The translations under genes were made by a program, and so were the position numbers. A model generated the notes under the pieces. The model was given only the letters and a program-made list of their open reading frames with translations, had not been told where the DNA came from and searched no databases. Positions 44,560 to 53,351 of a stretch of DNA of 64,000 nt are shown piece after piece. The stretch is taken from NCBI GenBank assembly GCA_002372325.1, contig DFFT01000088.1, positions 1 to 64,000 on the forward strand. Reading direction: 5' to 3'. How positions within the stretch are numbered: the first letter of the stretch is position 1; the number at the start of each line of letters is the position of its first letter. Origin of the DNA: Succinivibrionaceae bacterium UBA3769 (GTDB lineage: Bacteria > Pseudomonadota > Gammaproteobacteria > Enterobacterales > Succinivibrionaceae).

Positions 44560-45258
44560 CTATGATTCCTCCGGATCCGCGGCATTCTGCGCCACCACCA
44601 CCGTGGCCATCTGCAGGAGCTGGCCGTTGTAATTGACCTGGGGAGAAACCACCTTGCGGATCACCTGAGTCCCCGGCGGGAGATTATCGTCCTGCATAAA
44701 GGTAGCGGAAACCTTCATCCCTTCCGCATAAGGCTTATCCAGAAGATCCACAAACTCGTAGCCATCGGCCAGCATGGCATCCCGGAGCCTCTCGTTGCAT
44801 TTAAGAAGCTGCTTATGCCCCCGCACCTCGGGCCCCATGCGATTGAGATTGTTCTGGATCTTGACGATTTCCTCCGCCACCCGGAGGTAAAACGCATGCC
44901 TTGAGGAGCTGCCCCCACGCTGCACCATGGCGGAGACCTCCGAAAGCAGTCCCGAATATTCCGCCGCGCTCTCAAGATCCCGATCCTCCAGAGCGGCCAG
45001 ACGTTCCTCAAGGCCGTCACCGTACTTCATAAGCCCCCGGAGCTCGTCCTGGCAGCTCTGATTCAGGGCCGCCATGCTGTCCTTCAGGGACTGGCTGTTT
45101 TTGCCCAGCTCCTCCTTGAGGAGGCAGTGATCCTTCCGGGACAGCGCATTTCCCCGGAACACCACCAGGGTAATAATCAGCAGCCATATGAAAAACAGCA
45201 GAAAAAGAGCTCCCTGCCAGTACTGCAATAAAATGTCAGCAATAGTCGCATCCGTCAT
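44560..45258 (-). CDS. Membrane-anchored GrpE-like protein
   Basis: A 232-residue protein with one N-terminal membrane helix (about 16-34, ALFLLFFIWLLIITLVVF), a long coiled-coil (about 45-130), and a C-terminal compact domain. The last reads MKVSATFMQDDNLPPGTQVI, then RKVVSPQVNYNGQLLQMATV and VVAQN. This C-terminal block follows the pattern of GrpE beta-domains (PG-x-Q-x-I, RKV-x-P-Q-V, AQVVVAQ), so a nucleotide-exchange role toward the neighbouring Hsp70 is likely but unproven. The anchor would hold the system at the inner membrane. It lies 26 bases after the NPFR-motif gene and 148 bases before the Hsp70 gene. Confidence 0.6.
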   Translation of the reverse strand: MTDATIADILLQYWQGALFLLFFIWLLIITLVVFRGNALSRKDHCLLKEELGKNSQSLKDSMAALNQSCQDELRGLMKYGDGLEERLAALEDRDLESAAEYSGLLSEVSAMVQRGGSSSRHAFYLRVAEEIVKIQNNLNRMGPEVRGHKQLLKCNERLRDAMLADGYEFVDLLDKPYAEGMKVSATFMQDDNLPPGTQVIRKVVSPQVNYNGQLLQMATVVVAQNAADPEES

Positions 45259-45284
45259 TTTGTTGTCTTTTCTCTGTTATTTTC

Positions 45285-46889
45285 CTACTTCTTCTTTTTC
45301 TTCTTTTTCTTCTTCTGGTTATTTCTGCCGTTCACCGCCTTCTTTCTCCGGGGCTTCTTCTTTTCCGGAGCATAGCCGTAATCATCGTCATCATCGTCAT
45401 CATCGTCATCAAAGCCGAAGTCAAAGGAATCATCATCCTCGCCCAAAAGAGAGCTTAAAGCCTTCCCCGGTTCATGCTGGCTCATGACCAGTTTCAGCGA
45501 CAGCGCCACTATGTGCATTTGCAGAGACTCGCTGGCGTCAGACAGCAAAGATGTGAAATTGGTCATTATATCGTGAGTGATCTCGCCAATCATGAAAAAA
45601 CAGTTCTCGGGATCCTTATCAGCCCCGGATCTGAAGGCCTCTGCTTCCTTTATGAAAGATGCCGCTTTGGCAAAGACATCCAGGATCTCACTGAACTGCC
45701 CGGAAATCTCCTTTCCCAGATTAGCTGATTTGGCGTTTTTTGATATAAAGCCGGCAACGTCATGCCAAAAGGCAATCAGGCTTTTATTTCTGAAAATATA
45801 GTCATTACTGTCCAGCAATTGTCTGAGCTTTGCCGGATCTGGCGGAGCTATTTTAATTTCAACTTCAGTATCATCATTGTAAGACTCTTTCATAGACCCC
45901 ATAGAGTCCAGAAACATGTCGAAAAAAACATCGCACACCGCCATTCTCATTTCTTCGGCGCACAGAAAAAGAGGCATGCAGGATTTGGCGGTTATCTGTT
46001 CGGAAAGCTCAGTTTTCCGGCCGCGCATCTCCTTCTTAAAGTTTTCCAGAAGGAGAGCGGCTTTCCGGGCATCATCCTCTGAAACGGAGCTGATCCTCAG
46101 CGTCATCTTCTGACGCAGGAAATCCTTCAGATTCTTGCGCTTAAAGGCCTCATCAGAGGTTCTGACAAAATAAAGATCCGCTGTCAGTTTCTCAAAGGCG
46201 GTGGCAGCCTCAGACAGCTCCGGGGTCTTGGACTGAGACGGCACGGAAACAGCGGCCGCGGTCTTCTGCTCCAGTTCGGCCTCATATTTAAGCCAGGGCT
46301 GCCATTTCAGGAGATCGGGCTTCCGGATATGGTCTTTAAGACTAATACCCTGCTCATGAAGGGCGTCGATGAACTCGGTAACGTAATACTGCTTCTTAAC
46401 GGTCAGAATTTCAGTCATGAGCTTCTGAAATTCCGTGCAGCGGGGGCCGTACAGCGTCTGAGCGGTTTCAATGGCGTCCTCATACTCTCCCCGGATTGCG
46501 CTGAGAATCATGAGATTCTGCATGTCAATGACGCTCTTGTCCCTTTTGATGGCCGCCTTCAGCACCAGAGCAGCCTCCACGGCATTGCCATCGGCCAGAA
46601 GTCCGGCCACGGTGCCGGTAAAAAGCTCGTTCTGAAAAAACCAGAACATGCCGGCGGCAAGCTTCTTTTCGGGTGTGGAGATGCTGAGAGAGGCCTTTTC
46701 CATTTCCTGAACAGTCCGGGAAACCGGGCCTAACAGCCTTTCAAAATCAGCGGGGAAGGAAACCGTCTTTTTAACAGAAGAAAAGGCTTTGAATTTACCG
46801 GCATTGGAGCTTAATTCTCTGGCGCCGGAGTTGCTGCAGCCTCCCAGCATTCTGAAGGGATTGCCGGTAATACGATCAATGATTTTCAT
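45285..46889 (-). CDS. NPFR-motif helical protein of the Hsp70 operon (possible J-like partner)
   Basis: A 534-residue protein starting MKIIDRITGNPFRMLGGCSN. The N-terminal block NPFRMLG..SNSGARELSSN..KFKAF then VSFPAD resembles, from memory, a family of uncharacterised helical-repeat proteins found beside Hsp70-like genes in other phyla. It might act as a J-domain substitute, since no HPD motif is present. The middle is helical and repeat-like. The C-terminus is extreme: DDDDDDDDDD followed by YGYAPEKKKPRRKK, then a run of nine Lys. Those runs come from near-perfect GAT/GAC and AAG/AAA triplet tracts in the DNA. The start at 46889 is chosen because it places NPFR at the usual N-terminal position; no ribosome site is evident there or at 46946. 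Confidence 0.55.
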   Translation of the reverse strand: MKIIDRITGNPFRMLGGCSNSGARELSSNAGKFKAFSSVKKTVSFPADFERLLGPVSRTVQEMEKASLSISTPEKKLAAGMFWFFQNELFTGTVAGLLADGNAVEAALVLKAAIKRDKSVIDMQNLMILSAIRGEYEDAIETAQTLYGPRCTEFQKLMTEILTVKKQYYVTEFIDALHEQGISLKDHIRKPDLLKWQPWLKYEAELEQKTAAAVSVPSQSKTPELSEAATAFEKLTADLYFVRTSDEAFKRKNLKDFLRQKMTLRISSVSEDDARKAALLLENFKKEMRGRKTELSEQITAKSCMPLFLCAEEMRMAVCDVFFDMFLDSMGSMKESYNDDTEVEIKIAPPDPAKLRQLLDSNDYIFRNKSLIAFWHDVAGFISKNAKSANLGKEISGQFSEILDVFAKAASFIKEAEAFRSGADKDPENCFFMIGEITHDIMTNFTSLLSDASESLQMHIVALSLKLVMSQHEPGKALSSLLGEDDDSFDFGFDDDDDDDDDDYGYAPEKKKPRRKKAVNGRNNQKKKKKKKKK

Positions 46890-47013
46890 AAGGTAAACAG
46901 GGTTCAGCGTGGTTAAACAGAATAGCTGCCGTCTGGAAACGGTCATCCGGCTGAAAAATGCAGTTCTGGGGAAATGGGCATTTTCACTTCCGGATCAGTT
47001 AAAAAGCACGGTT

Positions 47014-47042
47014 ATTCTACTCTGAAAACTTTTTTTTGACAA
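47014..47042 (-). promoter_or_regulatory. Sigma-70 promoter of the Hsp70 operon
   Basis: On the minus strand TTGTCA (47037-47042), a 17-base spacer and TAGAAT (47014-47019). The leader to the first ATG is about 118 bases. No sigma-32 heat-shock box is visible. Confidence 0.65.
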
Positions 47043-47115
47043 ATACGGCGGATGGGATGATGACTGGTAATACCGCAACTTCCGATGCCCGCATGAGCTT
47101 CATCAGAGTCTGCAA

Positions 47116-47150
47116 AGAAAAGATGCGGGCCAGACCTTCTGCCGCATCTT
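47116..47150 (-). terminator. Terminator of the frsA-proB-proA unit
   Basis: On the minus strand AAGATGCGG pairs with CCGCATCTT-like sequence across a 13-base loop and is followed by TTCTTT. It lies about 45 bases past the proA stop. Confidence 0.65.
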
Positions 47151-47194
47151 AATTCCAATTACTCAAATTCCGGGTATCTCAAAACGCAGGAGCA

Positions 47195-48457
47195 TCACTC
47201 CCGAATGGCGTAATCCCCTTCGCAGATCCACTTATAGGTGGTAAGCTCCAGAAGTCCCATGGGCCCCCGGGCATGCAGCTTCTGAGTGGAGATGGCCACC
47301 TCGGCTCCCAGGCCGAACTGTCCCCCATCTGAAAACCTGGTAGAAGCATTCACATAGACGCAGGCGGAATCCACGGCATTCATGAAGGCCAGAGCATTCC
47401 GGTAGTCATTGGTAAGAATGGCATCAGAATGCACGGCGCCGTGAGCCCGGAGATGAGCCACTGCAGCGTCAAGGCTGTCGGTAATGGCAATATTAACCGT
47501 GAGAGAAAGCCATTCCGTGTCGAAATCCCCGTCCTCGCCCTCTCGGGTCTTCTCCGGAGCAACGGCACTGAGAAGGTCATAAGCCGCGCCATGAGCCACC
47601 ATCTTGACGTCCCGGTCAGCGAGATACCGCCCCAGCTTCGGAATAAACTCTCCCGCAATGTCCCGGTGCACCAGCACGGTGTCCACGGCGTTGCAGGCGC
47701 TGGGCTTCTGCAGCTTGGCATTTCCGATAAGGGGCAGCGACCTTTCCTGATCTGCGGAGGCATCCACAAAAATATGCCCGACGCCGAAACCGCCGATGAT
47801 CACTGGCACTGTGCTTTCCCGGCGGCAAAGATCCTGCAGCTTCTGACCGCCCCGGGGAATGATCATGTCCACGTATTTGTCCAGCTTCAGAAGCTGATGC
47901 ACATATTCGCGATCGGGCTCAGAAATAAGCTGCACCGCATCCTCCGGAAAACCCGCATCCCGGAGTCCCTGTCTGATGGTGGCGGAGATCAGGAGGTTGC
48001 TTCTCAGGGTCTCCTTGCCGCCCCGGAGAATGCAGGCGTTTCCGGTCTTGATGGCCAGAGAGGCAATGTCCGAGGTGACATTGGGACGGGCTTCGTAAAT
48101 AACCCCCAGAACACCGAGAGGCACTCTCCTTTTCCGGAGTCTGAGACCATTGGGAAGAACCCGGGAGTCAAACTCATCCCCGGTGGGATCCGGGAGAGCG
48201 GCCACATGGCCGATATCTTCAATAATGCCGTCAAGGCGCTTCACATTAAGGGTCAGCCGATCCAGCAAAGCTTCGCTGATGCCGTTTTTCCGGGCATCCT
48301 CCAGATCCTGTTCATTGGCGGTAAGAATTTCCGGAGCCTTATGCCGCAAGGCGTCTTTAACAGCCAAAAGAGCCCGGCTGCGATCCCGGGGCAGAAAGCC
48401 GCTCATCACCTGCGAGGCTGCCTTGGCGCGGCGGCCCATTTCTTCAATCGAAATCAT
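47195..48457 (-). CDS. proA: Glutamate-5-semialdehyde dehydrogenase (gamma-glutamyl phosphate reductase)
   Basis: A 420-residue cytoplasmic enzyme that reduces gamma-glutamyl phosphate with NADPH in proline synthesis. The aldehyde-dehydrogenase fold is evident from GVLGVIYEARPNVTSDIASL, CILRGGKE, and the catalytic Cys in KLQKPSACNAVDTVLVH. FSDGGQFGLGAEVAISTQKLHARGPMGL is the C-terminal signature, cited in part. It starts 11 bases after proB ends, so the two are co-transcribed, as expected for enzymes passing on a labile intermediate. Confidence 0.96.
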   Translation of the reverse strand: MISIEEMGRRAKAASQVMSGFLPRDRSRALLAVKDALRHKAPEILTANEQDLEDARKNGISEALLDRLTLNVKRLDGIIEDIGHVAALPDPTGDEFDSRVLPNGLRLRKRRVPLGVLGVIYEARPNVTSDIASLAIKTGNACILRGGKETLRSNLLISATIRQGLRDAGFPEDAVQLISEPDREYVHQLLKLDKYVDMIIPRGGQKLQDLCRRESTVPVIIGGFGVGHIFVDASADQERSLPLIGNAKLQKPSACNAVDTVLVHRDIAGEFIPKLGRYLADRDVKMVAHGAAYDLLSAVAPEKTREGEDGDFDTEWLSLTVNIAITDSLDAAVAHLRAHGAVHSDAILTNDYRNALAFMNAVDSACVYVNASTRFSDGGQFGLGAEVAISTQKLHARGPMGLLELTTYKWICEGDYAIRE

Positions 48458-48468
48458 ATTTAATCCTC

Positions 48469-49578
48469 TTACATGAGAACCATGTCGTCGCGATGCACTG
48501 CGACAGACCCGTTTTCATAACCCAAAATACCTTCAATTTCATCAGAGCCATGTCTCTTAATCCTGTCAAGCGCTCTGGAGTCATAACGGGAAAGACCCCG
48601 GGCAATCTCCCGGCCGTCCCCGGCGGCGATAATCACGTCCGCCCCGCGCATAAACTCTCCGCTTACGGCGGTAATGCCGCTGGGCAAAAGACTGGCGCCC
48701 CGGTTCCGAAGAGCGTTCTCGGCTCCCGCATCCACCGTAATGACGCCGTCCGGCTTCTGCCCTGCCAGAATCCAGGCCTTGCGGGCCTCCAGAGGGGTGG
48801 TTTCCGGACAGAATCTGGTGCAGTCGCCCTTTCCGGCCACGAGATCCGGGATCAGAGCCGGATTGTCTCCGGAAGCGATAATCACCTCGATGCCGCTCCT
48901 TATGGCGATCTCCGCCGCCTGGATCTTGGTGCTCATGCCGCCGGTGCCGAGACCGCTTTTGCTGTCTCCTGCCAGAGCATGGATCTCCGGAGTGATCTCC
49001 CGCACCTCCCGGATCAGCTTGGCATCAGGACAAGAACGAGGATCCGCGGTGAACAGACCCTGCTGATCCGTCAGCAGAATGAGCATGTCGGCATCCGCCA
49101 GCACCGCCACCCGGGCGGACAGATTGTCGTTATCCCCGAATTTAATCTCCCGGGTGGCCACCGCATCGTTCTCATTGACAATGGGCACAATATGCTGCCC
49201 CACGATAGCCTCCAGGGCATCCCGGGCATTCAGGAAGCGCTCCCGCTCCTCCAGATCCGCCTGGGTCAGAAGCACCTGGCCCACGCTGATGCGATAGATG
49301 GCGAAAAGCTGCTGCCAGCGCATCATGAGACTGGTCTGCCCCACGCTGGCCAGCATCTGCTTGTGCGCCACCGTGCGGGGGACATCCGGAAAACCCAGAG
49401 CCTCCCGGCCGGCGGCAATGGCTCCGGAGCTCACCACCAGCACCTGGTGTCCGGCATCTCGGAGCGCCTTTACCGCCCGCACGAGCTCAATCATGCGGGA
49501 CGAATCCAGATATCTGGTACCCGATGTAAGCATGGAGGTACCCAGCTTAATCACCACTGTTTTTGCTTTATTTCCCAT
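48469..49578 (-). CDS. proB: Glutamate 5-kinase
   Basis: A 369-residue enzyme catalysing the first, feedback-controlled step of proline synthesis. The amino-acid-kinase domain shows VVIKLGTSMLTSG, VVSSGAIAAGREALG, FGDNDNLSARVAVLADADML and GTGGMSTKIQAAEIA. A C-terminal PUA domain (about residues 280-369, from GVITVDAGAENALRNRGASL) is present as in E. coli. The ATG at 49578 is preferred; a GTG two codons upstream is possible. It lies between frsA and proA on the same strand, matching the frsA-(crl-phoE)-proB-proA order of E. coli with crl and phoE missing. Confidence 0.96.
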   Translation of the reverse strand: MGNKAKTVVIKLGTSMLTSGTRYLDSSRMIELVRAVKALRDAGHQVLVVSSGAIAAGREALGFPDVPRTVAHKQMLASVGQTSLMMRWQQLFAIYRISVGQVLLTQADLEERERFLNARDALEAIVGQHIVPIVNENDAVATREIKFGDNDNLSARVAVLADADMLILLTDQQGLFTADPRSCPDAKLIREVREITPEIHALAGDSKSGLGTGGMSTKIQAAEIAIRSGIEVIIASGDNPALIPDLVAGKGDCTRFCPETTPLEARKAWILAGQKPDGVITVDAGAENALRNRGASLLPSGITAVSGEFMRGADVIIAAGDGREIARGLSRYDSRALDRIKRHGSDEIEGILGYENGSVAVHRDDMVLM

Positions 49579-49601
49579 ATTCACCGCATCCCGTTCAGCG
49601 C

Positions 49602-50846
49602 TTACAGAAGGTTCTTTTTGAAGAATGCCACCGAATTATGCATAACCTTTTCAAAAATATCGGTGCCGCTGTCTCCGGTAACCTCAACGATCTCGCTCTT
49701 GCGGCTCACGCCGGCGGTAAGCTTCATATCGGCCTTGGAGCAGAAAAAGTCGGCCTTTGCTCCCATTACCTGCATTTGGATATCCGAGCTGAAGCCGGAC
49801 AGAATGCCCTGCTTTTTCACCGAATAGGCCTGCAGCAGCGGAATTAAATTATCCCACAGGGAGGAATCGCCGTTCATGCGGTTCGCTATCACATCCCGCA
49901 TCATCGGGGGCGCCTTGGCGAGAGCCTTGCTCATGAGAAATTCGTCCACCAGAGGAGAGACCATGCAGGCCGCCCGAACGTGGGATCCCATGGAGATCAT
50001 AAGCTGAAGGGCGGCGATGCACCCCATGCGCTGGGCCAGAATGCCCATGTTGTGATGATCCAGATACAGCACATGATTGAGAATAAAGTCCAAAGCCGCC
50101 TCGTGCACCTTGCCCAGATGCGGGCTGAACTTCACCTTGCCGGAAAGCCCCACCCCCGGAAGATCCAGGGCCACCATGGCAATGCCCAGCGGCCGGAGAT
50201 AGTCGTTGTAATATCTGAGATATTCCGTGCACAGATTCTGGTAGTTGCTGAATATCATCACGTACGGGCATACGGCATTTTTGTCCGGGGTATGAATAAA
50301 AGCAATGGCTTCGGCTTCCTTGACCTTGAAGCGGATCTCCTCGAAATCCCCGCTGGCAAACTGGGCCGCCCGGCGATAATAGCGGTAATGCTGACAAAGA
50401 GACTGCTGCGCCAGATCGTCATTCACCATGTAGGGATAGGAGGCCGCCAGAAAGTAGAGCTCCGCGAGCCGGAAGTTTTTGAAGGCCTCTTCGCGGTTTC
50501 CCTCCTGAGCCGCCTTTTCGCCCATTTCGCTGTAGCGCACTCCCAGCATGGAAAACTCATAGACCCAGTTGCCGGGACCGTATTCGTAAACCGTGTCCAG
50601 AGCGTGGGGACGGGTTCTCCGGTTCGGAGAGGCCGCAATGCGGGAAAGAGCGGATTTCACCTCGATAAGATTGAGGCCCAGCCAGCCGGCGTACGGGAGA
50701 TGACAGAGCCGGTACCAGTAGTTTTCAGTTACGGACGGATCCTCGGGGGCGGAGTTTGCCACAAAAGAGGTTTCCTTGGTTTTTCTCGTCGGCTTAAAAA
50801 GAACCTCGCTCAGATTCTGATCCTTTTCCAAAACTTCAGAAGTCAT
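49602..50846 (-). CDS. frsA: FrsA-like alpha/beta-hydrolase
   Basis: A 414-residue protein of the FrsA (YafA) family, described as an esterase-like fold and as a partner of the glucose-specific EIIA in the fermentation/respiration switch. Recognisable blocks are YWYRLCHLPYAGWLGLNLIE, RRTRPHALDTVYEYGPGNWV, PYVMIFSNYQNLCTEYLRYY and MVALDLPGVGLSG. In the nucleophile-elbow region, GILAQRMGCIAAL has Met-Gly where hydrolases carry Gly-x-Ser-x-Gly, consistent with the family's doubtful catalysis. It heads a minus-strand unit with proB and proA (18-24 bases to proB). A candidate attenuator lies in its leader. Confidence 0.9.
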   Translation of the reverse strand: MTSEVLEKDQNLSEVLFKPTRKTKETSFVANSAPEDPSVTENYWYRLCHLPYAGWLGLNLIEVKSALSRIAASPNRRTRPHALDTVYEYGPGNWVYEFSMLGVRYSEMGEKAAQEGNREEAFKNFRLAELYFLAASYPYMVNDDLAQQSLCQHYRYYRRAAQFASGDFEEIRFKVKEAEAIAFIHTPDKNAVCPYVMIFSNYQNLCTEYLRYYNDYLRPLGIAMVALDLPGVGLSGKVKFSPHLGKVHEAALDFILNHVLYLDHHNMGILAQRMGCIAALQLMISMGSHVRAACMVSPLVDEFLMSKALAKAPPMMRDVIANRMNGDSSLWDNLIPLLQAYSVKKQGILSGFSSDIQMQVMGAKADFFCSKADMKLTAGVSRKSEIVEVTGDSGTDIFEKVMHNSVAFFKKNLL

Positions 50847-50944
50847 TGCTTTCCCCTAGAAAATCTGCCCATGGTAGCGTATTCGGGCTTCCGTCCTCTT
50901 TGATAAGATGCCGCGAAGCTCCGGAAGCTGCATAAATGCCTGTA

Positions 50945-50989
50945 AAATAAAGGGAAAACCGGAAACCGGTTCCCTGAGCCTCCATTATA
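50945..50989 (-). promoter_or_regulatory. frsA promoter -10 and attenuator-like hairpin
   Basis: On the minus strand TATAAT (50984-50989) is followed within about ten bases by AGGGAACCGG, a TTT loop, and CCGG..TTCCCT (ten pairs with a two-base bulge), then TTATTTTA. No upstream minus-strand gene needs this terminator, so it may attenuate frsA-proBA. The gap 50847-51225 also contains a plus-strand TATAAT at 51106-51111. Confidence 0.45.
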
Positions 50990-51225
50990 CCGCATGGCGT
51001 AAGGAATACCATGATTTTGCCCCGGGAGCGATAACGCTCCGCCTTCCGGACGCCGGAATAATGACATCGGACGGAATCAGGTGTGGCGGGATCCCCTTCA
51101 GGGTGTATAATGCGGGAGTCTCCCCCGGAGAACGGATATAAGATTTTTGTTAAAGATTCCGGCATTATTTCCGCTAAGTATTTACAGGAACCGGAAAACG
51201 CAATTTGCCCGATGAGGAACGCAAA

Positions 51226-51441
51226 ATGAGCGCTGAAAACAAAGAAAGCCAGAGCGAAAGAAAGATTGTTCTCCCAGTTGCAGAAAAGGACGTCAGCCGC
51301 AAGGCTCCCGTGATTTACAGATCTCCGTGCTGCTGCACCAGAAACCGGGTGCATAACCTTTTTCTGGTAGATCCCAATGACGAAAGGGTGCTCAGACTGT
51401 TCTACGCTCACTCCGCTCTGCTGCATCTGGGGGCCAGTTAA
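51226..51441 (+). CDS. Small cysteine-rich hypothetical protein (71 residues)
   Basis: A short protein with a charged N-terminal half (MSAENKESQSERK) and a C-terminal part starting YRSPCCCTRNRVHNLFLVDP, ending HSALLHLGAS. The CCC triplet is unusual and could bind a metal or be acylated. The ATG at 51226 has GAGGAAC upstream, and a strong terminator follows 57 bases after the stop. With the TATAAT at 51106-51111 this gives a complete small transcription unit. No family is recognised. It occupies roughly the place of gpt/crl in the E. coli pepD-gpt-frsA-crl neighbourhood but resembles neither. Confidence 0.6.
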   Translation: MSAENKESQSERKIVLPVAEKDVSRKAPVIYRSPCCCTRNRVHNLFLVDPNDERVLRLFYAHSALLHLGAS

Positions 51442-51497
51442 GGACTCGGCGGGTTCAGGCCGGCATAATAAGCAGGACATTTCAGATCACATCAGAA

Positions 51498-51524
51498 AGG
51501 GAACGCTCCGGCGTTCCCTTTTGC
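51498..51524 (+). terminator. Rho-independent terminator of the cysteine-rich small gene
   Basis: AAGGGAACGC pairs with GCGTTCCCTT around TCCG, followed by TTTTGC. Confidence 0.85.
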
Positions 51525-51713
51525 TTTCCGGAAAGTCTGAAGCTATGGCAAAGTCCTGCCCCGCCGGATTTATGAAGCAGATCCGGTTTTCCGCATTTCC
51601 TCCCCGGCTGCTTTCTGAAAAAAAGAACCTTATTTGTCAGGGATGCTCTAAGTGACTATACTTGCTTTTGATTTTTTCTCGGCTTTCCTGCTCAGGAAAC
51701 AGTTTCGGAACGC

Positions 51714-53174
51714 ATGGTCATGGAAAACGCTATCTCAAAACTCGAGCCCCGCTCCGTCTGGCATTTCTTCAGCCGCATCGCAAAGGTGCCTCGGGTGTCC
51801 GGAAATGAAGCCGGCATCGGAGATCTTCTGCTGGAAATCGCCCGGGAGCACGGTCTCGGAAGCTCCCGCACCCCGGACGGAAATATTATTCTGACCGCTG
51901 ACGCCACCCCGGGGCTTCAGGATCATCCCCGGGTGTTCTTTCAGGCTCACATGGACATGGTGGGAGTAAAGGAAGAGGGCCTTAGCTTCGATTTTTCCCG
52001 GGATCCCATATCCGCAGTCATTACCGAGGACGGCTTCGTTACCGCAGAGGGCACCACTCTGGGAGCGGACGACGGCATCGGCATGGCGCTGGCTCTGGCA
52101 GCGCTGACCGCCCCCGAGCTCCGGCATCCGCCTCTGGCCGCGGTATTCACCGTTTCCGAGGAAACCAGCATGCAGGGAGCCCTGGCGCTGACTCCTGATG
52201 ATATCCCCGGCAGTCTGGGCATCAACATTGACTCCGAGGATATCGGAGAGATCTGCATCGGCTGCGCCGGCGGACTGGCTCTGAACATTGCGTACACCCC
52301 GGAGATCTCCGAGGTGCCCCGGGATTTCGGCACCATTGCCATTACCGTGGCAAACGGCCGGGGCGGTCACAGCGGCATGGAGGCGGATCGGGGCAGCCTG
52401 AATGCCGCCACCGCCCTGCTCACCCTGATCTGCTCGCTGGCCAACGAGGATATCAAGGTGAATCTGAGCTCCCTGAACTCCGGCACGGTCAGAAATGCCA
52501 TTCCCGGCAGCGGCCAGGCGGAAATCGCCCTGCCAGAGGCTCTGATAAACAAAGCTCTGGATTCTCTGGAGGATATTTCCGCCAGAATTACGGAAAAGTA
52601 CCGGAATGCCGATCCGGATATCACCATTACGATTGACCGGGCGCCCAACAGAAACATTATGGTTTCCGCTCAGGATACAGCCAACATCATCAATCTCCGG
52701 GGACTTAATACCGGAATTCTGGAAAGAACTCCCGACGGACAGCCCCTGACCTCCTGCAATCTGGGCCGCATTTCCTTTGACGGCGGCAAGGCGGAGGCCT
52801 TCATTCTGGGCCGCTTCGCCACGGAGGCCGGAAAGGAAATGCTGGCAGCCCGGCTTAAAAAGACCGCGGCCGATGCCGGCGCCGTTATCACCTTTGAGGA
52901 ACGCTACTCCCAATGGGAGCCGGTTTATGAGAGTCCCCTGTGCCGGATCATGGCTGCGTCCTACCGCGAAATCACCGGAGAGGAGCCCCGGATCACGGTG
53001 ATCCATGCCGGACTGGAATGCGGCCTTCTCAGGAATCTCCGGCCGGATCTGGACATCGTGTCCGTGGGGCCGAACGTTTTCGGGGCCCATACCACGGAGG
53101 AAAGGGTGGAAATAAGCTCAGTTAAGACCTGCTATGACTGGATCGTCAGGGCGCTGGAAAAGCTCTCCTCGTAA
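51714..53174 (+). CDS. pepD: Aminoacyl-histidine dipeptidase PepD (M20C)
   Basis: A 486-residue cytoplasmic di-zinc peptidase that hydrolyses Xaa-His and other dipeptides. Metal and catalytic residues are in place: His79 and Asp81 (FQAHMDMVG), Asp119/Asp120 (LGADDGIGMA), and Glu149-Glu150 (TVSEETSMQGA). The M20C-specific NGRGGHSGMEADRG stretch marks the dimerisation/lid domain, and HAGLECGLL near the C-terminus supplies the last zinc His. The length equals E. coli PepD (485). A second ATG two codons downstream is an equal alternative start. It converges on galU across a shared hairpin. Confidence 0.95.
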   Translation: MVMENAISKLEPRSVWHFFSRIAKVPRVSGNEAGIGDLLLEIAREHGLGSSRTPDGNIILTADATPGLQDHPRVFFQAHMDMVGVKEEGLSFDFSRDPISAVITEDGFVTAEGTTLGADDGIGMALALAALTAPELRHPPLAAVFTVSEETSMQGALALTPDDIPGSLGINIDSEDIGEICIGCAGGLALNIAYTPEISEVPRDFGTIAITVANGRGGHSGMEADRGSLNAATALLTLICSLANEDIKVNLSSLNSGTVRNAIPGSGQAEIALPEALINKALDSLEDISARITEKYRNADPDITITIDRAPNRNIMVSAQDTANIINLRGLNTGILERTPDGQPLTSCNLGRISFDGGKAEAFILGRFATEAGKEMLAARLKKTAADAGAVITFEERYSQWEPVYESPLCRIMAASYREITGEEPRITVIHAGLECGLLRNLRPDLDIVSVGPNVFGAHTTEERVEISSVKTCYDWIVRALEKLSS

Positions 53175-53263
53175 ACAGCAAACAAAGAAAGGGGCTGCGA
53201 CTGAAGCGAGCGCCGGAGCTTTTCGGAGCTTCAGAGTTAAAAAAAACGAAAAGCCTGTAACAA

Positions 53264-53292
53264 TAAAGCCCGGATTATCCGGGCTTCTTGCT
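53264..53292. terminator. Bidirectional terminator between pepD and galU
   Basis: AAGCCCGG pairs with CCGGGCTT around ATTAT/ATAAT, with an A/T-rich flank on both sides. Confidence 0.75.
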
Positions 53293-53351
53293 TTCCGGGC
53301 ATTCCTTTCCAATCAGAAGCGCCGCAGGGGATTGAAATCCTTCATGCCCCC

